Shown in pieces: positions 19,785 to 29,017 of a stretch of 64,000 nt of DNA (the first letter of the stretch is position 1; every line of letters begins with the position of its first letter). The notes under the pieces are model-generated. The model was not told the DNA's origin. It worked only from the letters and a program-made list of their open reading frames with translations, and ran no database searches. The position numbers were made by a program, and so were the translations under genes. Source of the DNA: Chromatiaceae bacterium (GTDB taxonomy: Bacteria; Pseudomonadota; Gammaproteobacteria; Chromatiales; Chromatiaceae); assembly GCA_019356535.1 (NCBI GenBank), contig CP037918.1, positions 1,768,315 through 1,832,314 on the forward strand, read 5' to 3'.

Positions 19785-20660
19785 CTAAGGTTTGGGCTGT
19801 TGCGACTTGAAGTAGCGGAAGAATTCCGAGTCGGGATCGAGCACCATCAGGCTGTTGCCGTCGCGGAAGACCTCGCGGTAGGCCTTGAGGCTACGCCAGA
19901 AATTGTAGAACTCACGGTTGCGATCGAAGGCTTGGGCATAGATCTGGGCGGCCAGAGCATCACCCTCACCGCGCAACAGTTCGGCATCGCGGTAGGCCGA
20001 GGCCAGGATCTCGGTACGCTGGCGATCGGCATCGGCCTGGATGCGCTCTGCCGCCTCGGCGCCCTCGGCACGCAACTCGGCGGCCACGCGGTGCCGCTCG
20101 GTGCGCATGCGCTCGTAGATGTTCTCGCTGATCGCCTCCTCGAAGTCGATCTGCTTGACGCGTACGTCGACAATCTCGACCCCGAGATCGGCGGCCGAGA
20201 CATCGGCCTCGCGCGCCAGCTTGCGCATGATCTCGGCACGCTCGCCGGAGACGACCTCGCGGATGGTGCGTTTGCCGAACTCGTCACGCAGCGCGGCGTT
20301 GATCCGCGCCGAGAGCAGGCGCGCGGTCTGCGTGGGGCTGCCGCGCGTGGAGCGGAAGTACTGCGCCACGTCCGAAATACGCCACTTGGCGTAGGAATCG
20401 ACCACCACGAACTTCTTCTCGACCGTGAGGAATCGCTCGGGCTCCAGATCGAGCGTCTGGATACGCCTGTCGAAGATCTTCACGCTCTGCACCAGCGGTG
20501 TCTTGAAGTGCAGGCCGGGGTCGTAGTTGGAATCGACGATCTCGCCCAGTTGCAGGCGCAGGGCCACCTCGTTCTCCTTGACGATGAAGAAGGAAGCGTT
20601 GATCAGGCCCGCTACCACGACCAGCAGGACGAGCAGGAACATCGGCTTGGCGGAATTCAT
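19785..20660 (-). CDS. hflC: HflC, SPFH-domain modulator of FtsH protease
   Basis: Inner-membrane protein that forms with HflK a large cage around FtsH and limits degradation of membrane substrates. The 291-residue protein has an N-terminal membrane anchor (about 6-24), then a periplasmic SPFH/prohibitin domain (about 25-190) with FDRRIQTLDLEPERFLTVEKK, and a long helix rich in Ala, Glu and Arg (190-260). The start ATG overlaps the hflK stop by one base. Downstream a 250-base spacer with hairpins separates it from yjeT. Confidence 0.97.
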   Translation of the reverse strand: MNSAKPMFLLVLLVVVAGLINASFFIVKENEVALRLQLGEIVDSNYDPGLHFKTPLVQSVKIFDRRIQTLDLEPERFLTVEKKFVVVDSYAKWRISDVAQYFRSTRGSPTQTARLLSARINAALRDEFGKRTIREVVSGERAEIMRKLAREADVSAADLGVEIVDVRVKQIDFEEAISENIYERMRTERHRVAAELRAEGAEAAERIQADADRQRTEILASAYRDAELLRGEGDALAAQIYAQAFDRNREFYNFWRSLKAYREVFRDGNSLMVLDPDSEFFRYFKSQQPKP

Positions 20661-21823
20661 CAGCGGCTACCTCTTTCGCGCGGGAAAACCGAACGGGCGG
20701 GCCGACGGGGCACGCGGGTGACGCCCGGCAGTTCCACCTCCTGCGGATTACTCTGTTGCGGACGCAGTACCACATCGCGGTCGATGCCGACACTGCCCGT
20801 ACCGGACTTCAACAGCCGATCCAGCGGCAGATAGGTCAGGTTGTTGCCACCCTTCACGTCCAGCAGCACCTTGCCGGTGCCCTGGAGCACGTCCTGGATG
20901 CTCTCCAGGTACAGGCGATCGCGGGTCACCTCAGGGGCCTTCTCGTACTCGGCGAGCAGCGCCAGGAAGCGCTTGGACTCACCCTCGGCCTCGGCTACCA
21001 CCTTGGCCTTGTAGGCCTTGGCGTCCTCGAGCAGACGCGCCGCCGCACCACGGGCACGCGGTATCACGTCGTTGGCGTAGGCTTGCGCCTGGTTCTGCAC
21101 CCGTTCGCGGTCCTCGCGCGCCTTGATGGCATCGGCGAAGGCATCCTGCACCGCCTCTGGCGGCTTGGCATCCTGGATGTTGATGTTGAGCACCTTGAGA
21201 CCGGCACGGTACAGATCGATCAGCTCCTGGGTGCCCTTCTGCACCGCCAGGGCGATGCCGCTGCGGTTCTCGGTGATGATCTCGTCCAGTTTGCCCTTGC
21301 CGATCACCTCGCGCAGGGCGGACTCCATGGCATTGCGCAGGGTCAGCGGGGGATTGGCATCCTGGAAGAGGAAGTCGGCCGGATCCTGGACGCGGAACTG
21401 CACCTCGACGGTGACATCGACGATGTTCTCGTCCTTGGTCAGCATCTGCGCCCGGTGCACGAACTTGTTGATCTGGTCGACGTTCACCGCCTGGTAGCTG
21501 TCAATGAACGGCAGCTTGAGATGCGGCCCGGGACCGACCACCTCATGATAGGCGCCGAAACGCAACACCACGCCGCGCTCGGCGGGCTGAATGATGTAGA
21601 AGCTGTTGATGGCCGCGGCGATCAGGGCCAAGACAACCAGGCCTATGCCCAGCATGCCGAAATGACCACGGCCACCAGTGCCGCCACCGCCGCCGCGCCC
21701 GCCAAACAGGCCGCCGAACTTATCCTGCAGCTTACGAACCACTTCGTCCAGATCAGGGGGGCCTTCGCCACCCTTGTTGTTCCAGGGGTCGCGATTGCCA
21801 TTACCCGGCTCGTTCCACGCCAT
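20660..21823 (-). CDS. hflK: HflK, SPFH-domain modulator of FtsH protease
   Basis: Partner of HflC. The ATG at 21823 (GGAG seven bases upstream) gives 387 residues starting MAWNEPGNGNRDPW, as is typical. A Gly-rich cytoplasmic N-terminal region (GGRGGGGGTGGRG, about 40-55) precedes one membrane helix (about 60-80) and the periplasmic SPFH domain and coiled helix. The frame continues upstream to 21943 but without similarity. It follows hflX by 83 bases and is coupled to hflC by stop/start overlap. Confidence 0.97.
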   Translation of the reverse strand: MAWNEPGNGNRDPWNNKGGEGPPDLDEVVRKLQDKFGGLFGGRGGGGGTGGRGHFGMLGIGLVVLALIAAAINSFYIIQPAERGVVLRFGAYHEVVGPGPHLKLPFIDSYQAVNVDQINKFVHRAQMLTKDENIVDVTVEVQFRVQDPADFLFQDANPPLTLRNAMESALREVIGKGKLDEIITENRSGIALAVQKGTQELIDLYRAGLKVLNINIQDAKPPEAVQDAFADAIKAREDRERVQNQAQAYANDVIPRARGAAARLLEDAKAYKAKVVAEAEGESKRFLALLAEYEKAPEVTRDRLYLESIQDVLQGTGKVLLDVKGGNNLTYLPLDRLLKSGTGSVGIDRDVVLRPQQSNPQEVELPGVTRVPRRPARSVFPRERGSR

Positions 21824-21906
21824 GCATGACTCCAAGTGAGATGAACCTCTGGACGCAAGTCTATCAACACCGGGCGGTGCTGTCCGCGTCCATTTGCCCG
21901 CATAGA

Positions 21907-23214
21907 CTACGCGGTAAGGCAGTCTTCGCCCAATGCCAGCCAATGCGCAGCCAGCCAGGGCTCGTGCTTGCGCAGGCGTTCGTACTCCTGCGGTGACAGT
22001 TCGACCTCCAGGCAGCAGCCACCGTCGTCTGCCGTTTCCTCGGCAAGCACCTGGCCGCGCGCAAACAGCAGAGCACGCAACCGCCCCTGCTCCGGCGGCA
22101 GGCAGATCCGCCTCCGCACCGCCTGCTCGGCGAAGCGCTCGGCCAGCACCTGCAACAGCAGATCGCAGCCGCGGCCGTCGGCCGCCGAGAGCCAGACCGC
22201 TACCGCCCGACCCCGTTCGTCACGGTCAATACGCGGTACGGCATCCTCGATGCAGTCGATCTTGTTGTAGATGTTCAGGCGCGGCACCTCCAACGCCCCG
22301 ATCTGCGCCAGCACCTCCTCCACCTCGGCCATGTTCTCGGCCCGCCGCGGGCTGGCCGCATCGATCACGTGCAACAGCAGGTCGGCCTCGGCGGCCTCCT
22401 GCAAGGTACTGCGGAAGGCGGCCACCAGATCGTGCGGCAGGCGCGAGACAAAACCGACGGTGTCGGCCAGCACCACCGGAGGACAGCCATCCAGCGCCAG
22501 CCGGCGTAAGGTCGGGTCCAGGGTGGCGAAAAGCTGGTCCTGTGCATAGACGTGGGCGCCGGTCAGGCGGTTGAACAGAGTGGACTTACCGGCATTGGTG
22601 TAGCCGACCAGCGAAACGGTGGGCGTCTCCGCACGCTGGCGGGCACGCCGCCCCTGGGCTCGCTGACTGTCCACTCGCGCCAGGCGGCGACGGATCTGGT
22701 CGATGCGCTGACCAAGCAGCCGCCTGTCGGTCTCAAGCTGGGTCTCACCGGGACCACGCAGGCCAATACCGCCCTTCTGGCGCTCGAGGTGTGTCCAGCC
22801 ACGGATCAGGCGGGTGGACAGATGGCGTAGCTGCGCCAGTTCCACTTGCAGCTTGCCTTCGTGCGAACGTGCGCGCTGGGCAAAGATATCGAGGATCAGG
22901 CCGGTGCGATCGAGCACCCGGCATTCGAAGAAGCGTTCGAGATTGCGTTCCTGGCTGGGCGAAAGCTCGTGATCGAAGATCACCAGTTGCGCCTCGTGGG
23001 CCAACACCTGCGCGCGAATCTCCTCGGCTTTGCCCGACCCCACGAAAAGGCGCCGATCCGGCGCGTGACGCTGGGCGGTCACCAGGGCCTGTGGCTCGGC
23101 TCCGGCGGAGATTGCCAGCTCCGAGAATTCTCGCAGGGCCTCGGGATCAGGCGCCCCGTGAAAGGCAACATGAACCAGGATGGCGCGTTCGCCGCGCTGC
23201 GGACGTTCAAACAT
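21907..23214 (-). CDS. hflX: Ribosome-splitting GTPase HflX
   Basis: GTPase that binds the 50S subunit and dissociates stalled ribosomes, especially under heat stress. The 435-residue protein has the N-terminal HflX domain (GAEPQALVTAQR, DHELSPSQERNLE), a helical linker (GPGETQLETDRRLL) and the G domain with GYTNAGKST, DTVGFVSRLPHDLV and NKID. It lies 78 bases downstream of hfq and upstream of hflK in the conserved operon order. Confidence 0.97.
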   Translation of the reverse strand: MFERPQRGERAILVHVAFHGAPDPEALREFSELAISAGAEPQALVTAQRHAPDRRLFVGSGKAEEIRAQVLAHEAQLVIFDHELSPSQERNLERFFECRVLDRTGLILDIFAQRARSHEGKLQVELAQLRHLSTRLIRGWTHLERQKGGIGLRGPGETQLETDRRLLGQRIDQIRRRLARVDSQRAQGRRARQRAETPTVSLVGYTNAGKSTLFNRLTGAHVYAQDQLFATLDPTLRRLALDGCPPVVLADTVGFVSRLPHDLVAAFRSTLQEAAEADLLLHVIDAASPRRAENMAEVEEVLAQIGALEVPRLNIYNKIDCIEDAVPRIDRDERGRAVAVWLSAADGRGCDLLLQVLAERFAEQAVRRRICLPPEQGRLRALLFARGQVLAEETADDGGCCLEVELSPQEYERLRKHEPWLAAHWLALGEDCLTA

Positions 23215-23292
23215 GCGCGCCTACCGGGCGCAAAACGAACAGCTCCCGCGGCAGTGCCGCGGGGCCTATCGAGAGATGGCAGCAGATGGACA

Positions 23293-23550
23293 TTACGGAC
23301 GGCCGGACTCGCCCTCGTCGTCGCCGGCTTGACCCTGCTGGAACCGCACATTGCGCGCCGGCACCACGGTGGAGATGGCGTGCTTGTAGACCATTTGACT
23401 GACGCTGTTCTTCAGCAGCACCACGAACTGGTCGAACGACTCGATGGTGCCCTGAAGCTTGATGCCATTGACGAGAAAGATGGATACCGGAATGCGCTCC
23501 TTGCGCAGGGTGTTCAGAAAGGGATCCTGCAGGCTCTGCCCCTTGGACAT
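23293..23550 (-). CDS. hfq: RNA chaperone Hfq
   Basis: Hexameric Sm-like protein that pairs small RNAs with mRNAs. The 85-residue protein has the Sm1 motif ([25 protein letters not shown]) and the Sm2 motif with YKHAIS (the usual [Y/F]KHA site), then an acidic, short, disordered C-terminus. The ATG at 23550 is chosen over 23556 because AAGGAG is eight bases upstream of it. It follows miaA by 222 bases, a spacer with a possible -10 (TATATT near 23715) on the minus strand, so hfq may have its own promoter besides read-through. Confidence 0.98.
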   Translation of the reverse strand: MSKGQSLQDPFLNTLRKERIPVSIFLVNGIKLQGTIESFDQFVVLLKNSVSQMVYKHAISTVVPARNVRFQQGQAGDDEGESGRP

Positions 23551-23772
23551 CGTCATGACTCCTTGTTTCTAATTGGGTTTTTAATGGCTGTCGTTTTCGA
23601 AGACGACGAGACGGGACCGGCCGGATCGCGATAACCCCGACGGCGACCGAAAAAGACGGCCCGGACCCGCTGGCCACGCCAAGCCGAGTTACGCCGCGGG
23701 CGGGACCATAGGATCAATATAGCACAGCCGGCCTGCGCCACCATGAGAAGGCTCAATGCACCAACATCCCCG

Positions 23773-24711
23773 TCAATTCAGGGATTTTTCGATGCAGTTC
23801 ACTGCCTGATCCAGAACGGAGCCGCCATCCTCCTCCAGCCAGAGCAGATCCCGCTCACTGCGCAGCCAGGTCATCTGGCGCTTTGCCAGTTGCCGAGTCG
23901 CGGCGATGGCGCGGCGGATCATCTCCGCGCGGTCGTACTCGCCGCGCAGCCAGTCCCACATCTGCCGGTATCCGACCGAACGCATGGACGGGAGTTCCGG
24001 GCGCAGATCGCCACGCGCCACCAGACCCCGCACCTCGTCTTCGAAACCGGCCTCCAGCATGGCGTGGAAACGCTGCTCGATGCGCGCATGCAGCACGGCG
24101 CGTCCGACCGGTGCGCGCGCCAGCTTGATCGCTCTCCACGGCATGGGTTCACCGGCCTGTTCGGCCTGCAAGGTGCTCAACGGCCGCCCGGAGATCTCGA
24201 ACACCTCCAGCGCGCGCAGGGTGCGCTGGGTATCATTGGGATGGATTCGCCGGGCGATCACCGGATCGACCGCGCGCAGCCGCGCATGCAGCGCCGCCAG
24301 GCCGTGCGCTGCCAGTTCGGCCTCGAGCCGCCCGCGCACGGCAGGATCCGAGGGTGGCAGCGGCGAGAGCCCGTATTGCAGGGCTCGAAAGTACAGCATG
24401 GTGCCACCGACCAGCAGCGGAATGCGTCCCGCATCGGTGATCTCGGCCATCGCCGCCAGGGCATCGGCGCGAAAGCGCTCTGCCGAATAGGCATCGGCCG
24501 GATCGCAAATGTCGATCAGGCGATGCGGGCAGCGTGCCAGCTCTTCGGGCGAAGGCTTGGCGGTGCCAATGTCCATGCCGCGATAGACCATCGCCGAATC
24601 GACGCTGATCAGCTCCACCGGCAGGCGCTCGGCCAACTGCATGGCCAACTCGGTCTTTCCCGAGGCGGTCGGCCCCATCAGCAGGATGGCCGGTGGCAAC
24701 GCCTCGCTCAT
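23773..24711 (-). CDS. miaA: tRNA dimethylallyltransferase
   Basis: Transfers the dimethylallyl group to N6 of A37 in tRNAs reading UNN codons. The 312-residue protein has the P-loop GPTASGKT, the [17 protein letters not shown] motif, and the [10 protein letters not shown] and [13 protein letters not shown] segments. The ATG at 24711 overlaps the mutL stop by four bases, so it is translationally coupled to mutL as in E. coli. The open frame upstream to 24783 lies inside mutL and is ignored. Confidence 0.97.
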   Translation of the reverse strand: MSEALPPAILLMGPTASGKTELAMQLAERLPVELISVDSAMVYRGMDIGTAKPSPEELARCPHRLIDICDPADAYSAERFRADALAAMAEITDAGRIPLLVGGTMLYFRALQYGLSPLPPSDPAVRGRLEAELAAHGLAALHARLRAVDPVIARRIHPNDTQRTLRALEVFEISGRPLSTLQAEQAGEPMPWRAIKLARAPVGRAVLHARIEQRFHAMLEAGFEDEVRGLVARGDLRPELPSMRSVGYRQMWDWLRGEYDRAEMIRRAIAATRQLAKRQMTWLRSERDLLWLEEDGGSVLDQAVNCIEKSLN

Positions 24712-26510
24712 CGGCCACGCAGGAATAGCCGGTCCAGCTCTTCCATGGAGAGCTGGGTCCAGGTCGGCCGCCCGTGGTTGCACTGCCCCGAGCGCTCGGT
24801 ACGTTCGATATCGCGCAACAGGGCATCCATCTCCTCGCGGGTGAGCCGGCGGTTGGCGCGTACCGAGCCATGACAGGCCATGGTCGCCAGCACCTCGTTG
24901 ACCGAGGCCAGCACCCGGTCGCTCTGCCCGTGCACGGCCAGATCCGAGAGCACATCACGCAACAGGCGCTCGGCATCGGCATCGCGCAGCAGGGCCGGCA
25001 GGGCACGCACCACCAGCACCTCCTCACCCATGCGATCGACCTGCATGCCCAGGCTGGCGAACGTCTCCACATGCCGCTCGGCCAGCTCGGCCTCACGCCG
25101 GCTCACCGACACCGAGACAGGTACCAGCAGCGGCTGCGACTTGATGCCCTCGCCCTCGCGTGCGGCCTTGAAACGCTCATAGGTGATACGCTCGTGCGCC
25201 GCGTGCATGTCCACCAGCACCAGGCCGGCGGCGTTCTGCGCCAGGATATAAACCCCATGCAATTGTGCCAGCGCAAAGCCCAGCGGCGGCACCTCCTCGC
25301 CCTCTGACAGCGGCTCACCGGCCACCGTCTCCGCAGACGGCGCCGGCGGCGCCTGCCAGGCCAGTGCCGCGCCATAACTGCTGCGAGGCTCGGCCACGCC
25401 CAGCTTCAGGCCCGGCTGCGCCGGCGGCGGAGACGACACCGCCTGCTCCCGCGCCGTGCTCGCTGGCCCTGGAGTGGGCGCGGCCGCAGCCGGCGGAGGT
25501 GCCGCCGTCGTCCCCGGTCGTTCCTCGGCCAGCACCTGGTGCAGGGTACGAAACAGGAAATCGTGCACCAGGCGCCCCTCGCGGAAGCGCACCTCGTGCT
25601 TGGTTGGGTGCACATTGACGTCCACCAGCACCGGATCGAGCTCGAGGAACAGCACGTAGGCCGGGTGCCGGCCGTGATAGAGCACATCCTGGAAAGCCTG
25701 GCGCACCGCGTGGGTGACCAGCTTGTCGCGCACCATGCGGCCGTTCACGTAGAAATGCTGCATGTCGGCCTGGGCGCGCGAGAATACCGGGCGCGCCACC
25801 CAGCCATGCAGATACAGGCCGGCGGCCTCGTGTTCGAAGTACAGGGCGTTCTCCAGGAAGGCCGTACCCAGCAGGCCGGCCAGGCGCCGCTCCTGGCCCG
25901 CGCGATCCTCGGCAGGATGGGCGGCAAACACCTCGCGGCCATTGTGCGCCAGCCGGAAAGCGATCGCCGGACGCGCCAGCGCCAGTCGGCGCACCACCTG
26001 CTCGATGTGGCCGAACTCGGTCTTCTCGGTGCGCAGGAACTTGCGCCGCGCCGGGGTGTTCCAGAACAGGTCGCGGACATCGACCGTGGTGCCCTCGGGA
26101 TGCGCGGCGGGCACCGGGGCCTCGGCATCACCATCCAGCCGCCAGGCATGCTCGGCACCGCGCTCGCGCGAGATCAGGCTCAGGCGCGAGACCGAGGCGA
26201 TGCTGGGCAGTGCCTCGCCCCGAAAGCCCATGCTGGCGATGCGCTCGAGGTCCTCTAGCGAGGCCACCTTGCTGGTGGCGTGCCGCGCCAATGCCAACGG
26301 CATGTCGTCCGGGTGCAGGCCATGCCCGTCATCGGTCACGCGCATGCGCTTGAGCCCGCCCTGCTGAACATCGATCTCGATACGCCGCGCACCGGCATCC
26401 AGGCTGTTCTCCACCAGCTCCTTGATCACCGACGCCGGCCGCTCGACCACCTCGCCGGCGGCGATCTGGTTGACCAGTTGCGAGGGGAGCTGACGAATAC
26501 GAAGCGGCAT
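24708..26510 (-). CDS. mutL: DNA mismatch repair protein MutL, endonuclease-motif type
   Basis: Couples mismatch recognition by MutS to strand incision. The 600-residue protein has the GHKL ATPase domain ([27 protein letters not shown]; about 1-330), a Pro/Ala-rich linker (about 340-405) and the C-terminal dimerisation domain. The latter contains [12 protein letters not shown], which fits the DxHAx2Ex4E endonuclease signature that E. coli MutL lacks but Pseudomonas-type MutL has. This suggests a MutH-independent mismatch repair. Start ATG at 26510 begins MPLRIRQLP as usual. A terminator separates it from the DsrE-like gene upstream. Confidence 0.97.
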   Translation of the reverse strand: MPLRIRQLPSQLVNQIAAGEVVERPASVIKELVENSLDAGARRIEIDVQQGGLKRMRVTDDGHGLHPDDMPLALARHATSKVASLEDLERIASMGFRGEALPSIASVSRLSLISRERGAEHAWRLDGDAEAPVPAAHPEGTTVDVRDLFWNTPARRKFLRTEKTEFGHIEQVVRRLALARPAIAFRLAHNGREVFAAHPAEDRAGQERRLAGLLGTAFLENALYFEHEAAGLYLHGWVARPVFSRAQADMQHFYVNGRMVRDKLVTHAVRQAFQDVLYHGRHPAYVLFLELDPVLVDVNVHPTKHEVRFREGRLVHDFLFRTLHQVLAEERPGTTAAPPPAAAAPTPGPASTAREQAVSSPPPAQPGLKLGVAEPRSSYGAALAWQAPPAPSAETVAGEPLSEGEEVPPLGFALAQLHGVYILAQNAAGLVLVDMHAAHERITYERFKAAREGEGIKSQPLLVPVSVSVSRREAELAERHVETFASLGMQVDRMGEEVLVVRALPALLRDADAERLLRDVLSDLAVHGQSDRVLASVNEVLATMACHGSVRANRRLTREEMDALLRDIERTERSGQCNHGRPTWTQLSMEELDRLFLRGR

Positions 26511-26527
26511 GAGCCTATTTTGCCATG

Positions 26528-26564
26528 AAAACAAAACCCGGCCCCACGTGCAGTGGCGGCCGGG
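26528..26564 (-). terminator. Rho-independent terminator after the DsrE-like gene
   Basis: On the minus strand CCCGGCC (26558-26564) pairs with GGCCGGG (26537-26543) across a 14-base loop, followed by TTTTGTTTT. It lies between the DsrE-like gene (ends 26589) and mutL (starts 26510), 18 bases before mutL. Confidence 0.88.
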
Positions 26565-26588
26565 TGGCGATGGCGCAAGGGAGCCGAT

Positions 26589-27014
26589 TCAGGGCCGGAT
26601 GTACGACCAGCCCTCTTCCTGGCGCTTGACCAGGTGCATGACACCGGAAGGCACGACCTCGGCCTGCGGCAGCAGGGGGACTTCCTTGCCGGTCTTCTTG
26701 CGCATCTTGCGCAGGGTGTTGGCGCAGGCCTTGAAGCTGACGTTGTCGAAGTTCTGCGCAAAGGAGGCGATACGGCCCTTCACCGGCGACTTCTTGGCAT
26801 GCAGCATCATCAGGCCGGGACCGTAGGTGACGATCTCGATCTGCGCCTCTTCCCCCTTGTCCTGATAGTACTTGTTCAGGTTGGCGGCATTGTTGAGCGT
26901 GATGTTCATCTTCTTGGGATCGTTCTCGTCCACGTGAAACACGACCCGGTGCATGTCTCCAGCCAGGACCAGGCCGGATGCCAGCAGTGCCAGCACTAAC
27001 AACATTCCTCTCAT
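26589..27014 (-). CDS. Exported DsrE-family protein
   Basis: A 141-residue protein with a signal peptide (about 1-18, MRGMLLVLALLASGLVLAG) and a DsrE/DsrF-like alpha/beta fold: HVDENDPKKMNITLNNAANL, a VTYGPGLMML strand and a single conserved-type Cys in VSFKACANTL. Cytoplasmic DsrE proteins carry sulfur on a Cys; the exported relatives are common in sulfur-oxidising proteobacteria, but their role is not settled. The ATG at 27014 has GGAGAGAG upstream. It interrupts the usual ami-mutL order and is followed by its own terminator. A second exported DsrE-like gene lies at 46962. Confidence 0.82.
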   Translation of the reverse strand: MRGMLLVLALLASGLVLAGDMHRVVFHVDENDPKKMNITLNNAANLNKYYQDKGEEAQIEIVTYGPGLMMLHAKKSPVKGRIASFAQNFDNVSFKACANTLRKMRKKTGKEVPLLPQAEVVPSGVMHLVKRQEEGWSYIRP

Positions 27015-27132
27015 CAGTCTCTCTCCTCGAATCCTCATGACGATATTCAGGCGGCAATGCCGCCTGCACAAGGGAGACGGCGGCTACGGACAATTATTCC
27101 GCGCCAGTGCGAGAACTACGGAGATGACAGCT

Positions 27133-28443
27133 TCAGGTCTCGGGGATGCGCAACACCTGGCCAACCCGGATGCGCCGGTCGTTCTTGATACGATTGACAT
27201 TGCGCAACTTGCCCAGGCTGACCTGGTAGCGGCTGGCAATCATGGACAGGGTCTCGCCACGCGCGATCACGTGTTCACGCGGCCGGCGCTCACGTTCCAT
27301 CCTGGCGATCAGAGTGCCGGGCGGCGGAGCCGAATGGAAATAGCGCTCCACGCCACGGGCTATGGCTTGTGCCAGCTTGCGCTGGTAGGCCGGGCTACGC
27401 AGATTGCGTTCCTCGGTGGGGTTGGAGATGAAGCCGGTCTCGATCAGCATGGAGGGGATATCGGGCGCCTTGAGTACCACGAAGCCGGCACGCTGTATAC
27501 GGCGCGCATGCACCTTGCCCAGCTTGGCGAGATTGCGATAGACCTTCTGCGCGGCGGCCAGACTGGCCTCTTGCGCTGCCGATTGCGACAGGTCGAGCAA
27601 CACCGATGCGAGCATGTCGTCCTTGTCGTCCAGGCTCACCCCACCGACCAGGTCGGCCGCGTTCTCGCGCGCGGCCAGCCAGCGCGCCGCTTCACTGGAG
27701 GCCCCACGATTGGAGAGCACATAGATCGAGGAACCACGCACCCGCTTGTCGCGGAAGGCATCGGCATGAATGGATATGAACAGGTCGGCCTTGTGCCGAC
27801 GCGCCAGTTGCATGCGCTTGCGCAGGCCCACGTAGTAGTCGCCGCTGCGGGTGAGTACCGCACGCATGCCTGGCAGGGCGTCGATCTCGCGCTTGAGACG
27901 CCGGGCAATCTGCAGGGTGACATCCTTTTCCCTGGTGCGATGAGCCGAGCCCAACGCCCCTGGATCCTCCCCGCCGTGCCCGGCGTCGATCGCGACCACC
28001 ACGTCGCGCCATTGCTTGATGTCCCGCGTGCTCTTGGCCACCCGCGGGCGACTACCGTCCTTTCCATACAGGTCGATCACCAGGCGATGGCCATAGCCCG
28101 CGTTGGGTTTGAGCAGGAAACTCTTGGGCCGCATGGCCTGCTCGAGATCCAGCACCACCCGCAAGGTGCCGTCCTTGCGCTGCGCATGCCGCACCCCACG
28201 CACATGGCGATCGGACAACTTGCTGGACGCGAGCCGCTCACCCGCACGGGTGTCGCGCAGATCGATGACCAGACGGTCGGGATCACTCAGCGAGAAGATC
28301 TTGTGCTCGATCGGCCGGTCGATGTCGAACACCAGGCGGGTATGGTCAGGCGCGGTCCACAGGCGCACACCCTGAACCTGTGCGGCCAGGGCCGAGAGGG
28401 GCAACAACAGGAGCAGACAGACGATACGCACCGTGTATCGCAT
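27133..28443 (-). CDS. N-acetylmuramoyl-L-alanine amidase with AMIN and LysM domains
   Basis: Periplasmic zinc amidase of the AmiB/AmiC type that cuts the peptide stems from septal peptidoglycan at division. The 436-residue protein has a signal peptide (about 1-20), an AMIN domain (about 22-120), an Amidase_3 domain (about 165-375) with the zinc-site AIDAGHGGEDPGA, HADAF and ETGFISN motifs, and a C-terminal LysM repeat (about 390-434). LysM at the end resembles AmiB of E. coli and the tsaE-ami-mutL position also fits amiB. The start at 28443 is chosen for AAGGGAA; a GTG at 28458 is also possible. Confidence 0.96.
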   Translation of the reverse strand: MRYTVRIVCLLLLLPLSALAAQVQGVRLWTAPDHTRLVFDIDRPIEHKIFSLSDPDRLVIDLRDTRAGERLASSKLSDRHVRGVRHAQRKDGTLRVVLDLEQAMRPKSFLLKPNAGYGHRLVIDLYGKDGSRPRVAKSTRDIKQWRDVVVAIDAGHGGEDPGALGSAHRTREKDVTLQIARRLKREIDALPGMRAVLTRSGDYYVGLRKRMQLARRHKADLFISIHADAFRDKRVRGSSIYVLSNRGASSEAARWLAARENAADLVGGVSLDDKDDMLASVLLDLSQSAAQEASLAAAQKVYRNLAKLGKVHARRIQRAGFVVLKAPDIPSMLIETGFISNPTEERNLRSPAYQRKLAQAIARGVERYFHSAPPPGTLIARMERERRPREHVIARGETLSMIASRYQVSLGKLRNVNRIKNDRRIRVGQVLRIPET

Positions 28444-28495
28444 GGATTCCCTTTTCACTCGATCTCCCGGGATGCTCCAAAGCTAGCACAGGATT

Positions 28496-28522
28496 TCTGG
28501 AAACTCCAGACAAAACATCTGG
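28496..28522. repeat. Overlapping alternative hairpins in an AT-rich spacer between tsaE and the amidase gene
   Basis: TCTGGA / TCCAGA (28496-28501 and 28505-28510) form one hairpin; CCAGA / TCTGG (28506-28510 and 28518-28522) form a second that uses the same central arm, so both cannot form together. The surrounding 28480-28560 is noticeably AT-rich against the GC-rich background and may also hold a promoter for the amidase gene. Confidence 0.4.
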
Positions 28523-28552
28523 ATAAGATATATTTTTCAGAAAACAATCGAG

Positions 28553-29017
28553 TTACCCTTCAGAAACCCCTGAAACCACCGCACACCCCAGCGCCGTACC
28601 GCCCTCCAGGCGCAGCCGCCGCGCGCGCCCCCCTTCGGCGTAGGAAAGCACGAGACGCAGATCCGGCTCAGGCAGCCAACCCGCGCCCCGGTCCGGCCAT
28701 TCGACCAGCACCAGGGCCGACTCGGCCAGCATCTCGCGCAGGCCCAGGTATTCCAGCTCCTCGGGGTCGCCCAGGCGGTAGAGATCGAGATGGTAACAAG
28801 GACCGCCCGGCAGCTCGTAAGGCTCGACCAGGGTATAGGTCGGACTCTTCACCGCGCCGGAATGGCCGCGCGCGCGCAGCAGGCCACGCACCAAGGTGGT
28901 CTTGCCGACCCCCATGTCCCCCTCGAGAAAGACCAGCGCACGCTGCCCTAGCGCCCGCCCCAGGCGCGCACCAAAGGCGATCTGCTCTTCCTCGCCATGC
29001 AAGAGGCGTTCGATCAT
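28553..29017 (-). CDS. tsaE: tRNA threonylcarbamoyladenosine biosynthesis ATPase TsaE
   Basis: ATPase partner of TsaB/TsaD in making t6A37 of ANN-decoding tRNAs. The 154-residue protein has Walker A EGDMGVGKTT (about 33-42), the KSPTYTLVEPY motif and HLDLYRL, with the VEWPDRG segment. Its start overlaps the nnr stop by four bases. The order nnr-tsaE-ami is the same as in E. coli (yjeF-yjeE-amiB). Confidence 0.97.
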   Translation of the reverse strand: MIERLLHGEEEQIAFGARLGRALGQRALVFLEGDMGVGKTTLVRGLLRARGHSGAVKSPTYTLVEPYELPGGPCYHLDLYRLGDPEELEYLGLREMLAESALVLVEWPDRGAGWLPEPDLRLVLSYAEGGRARRLRLEGGTALGCAVVSGVSEG

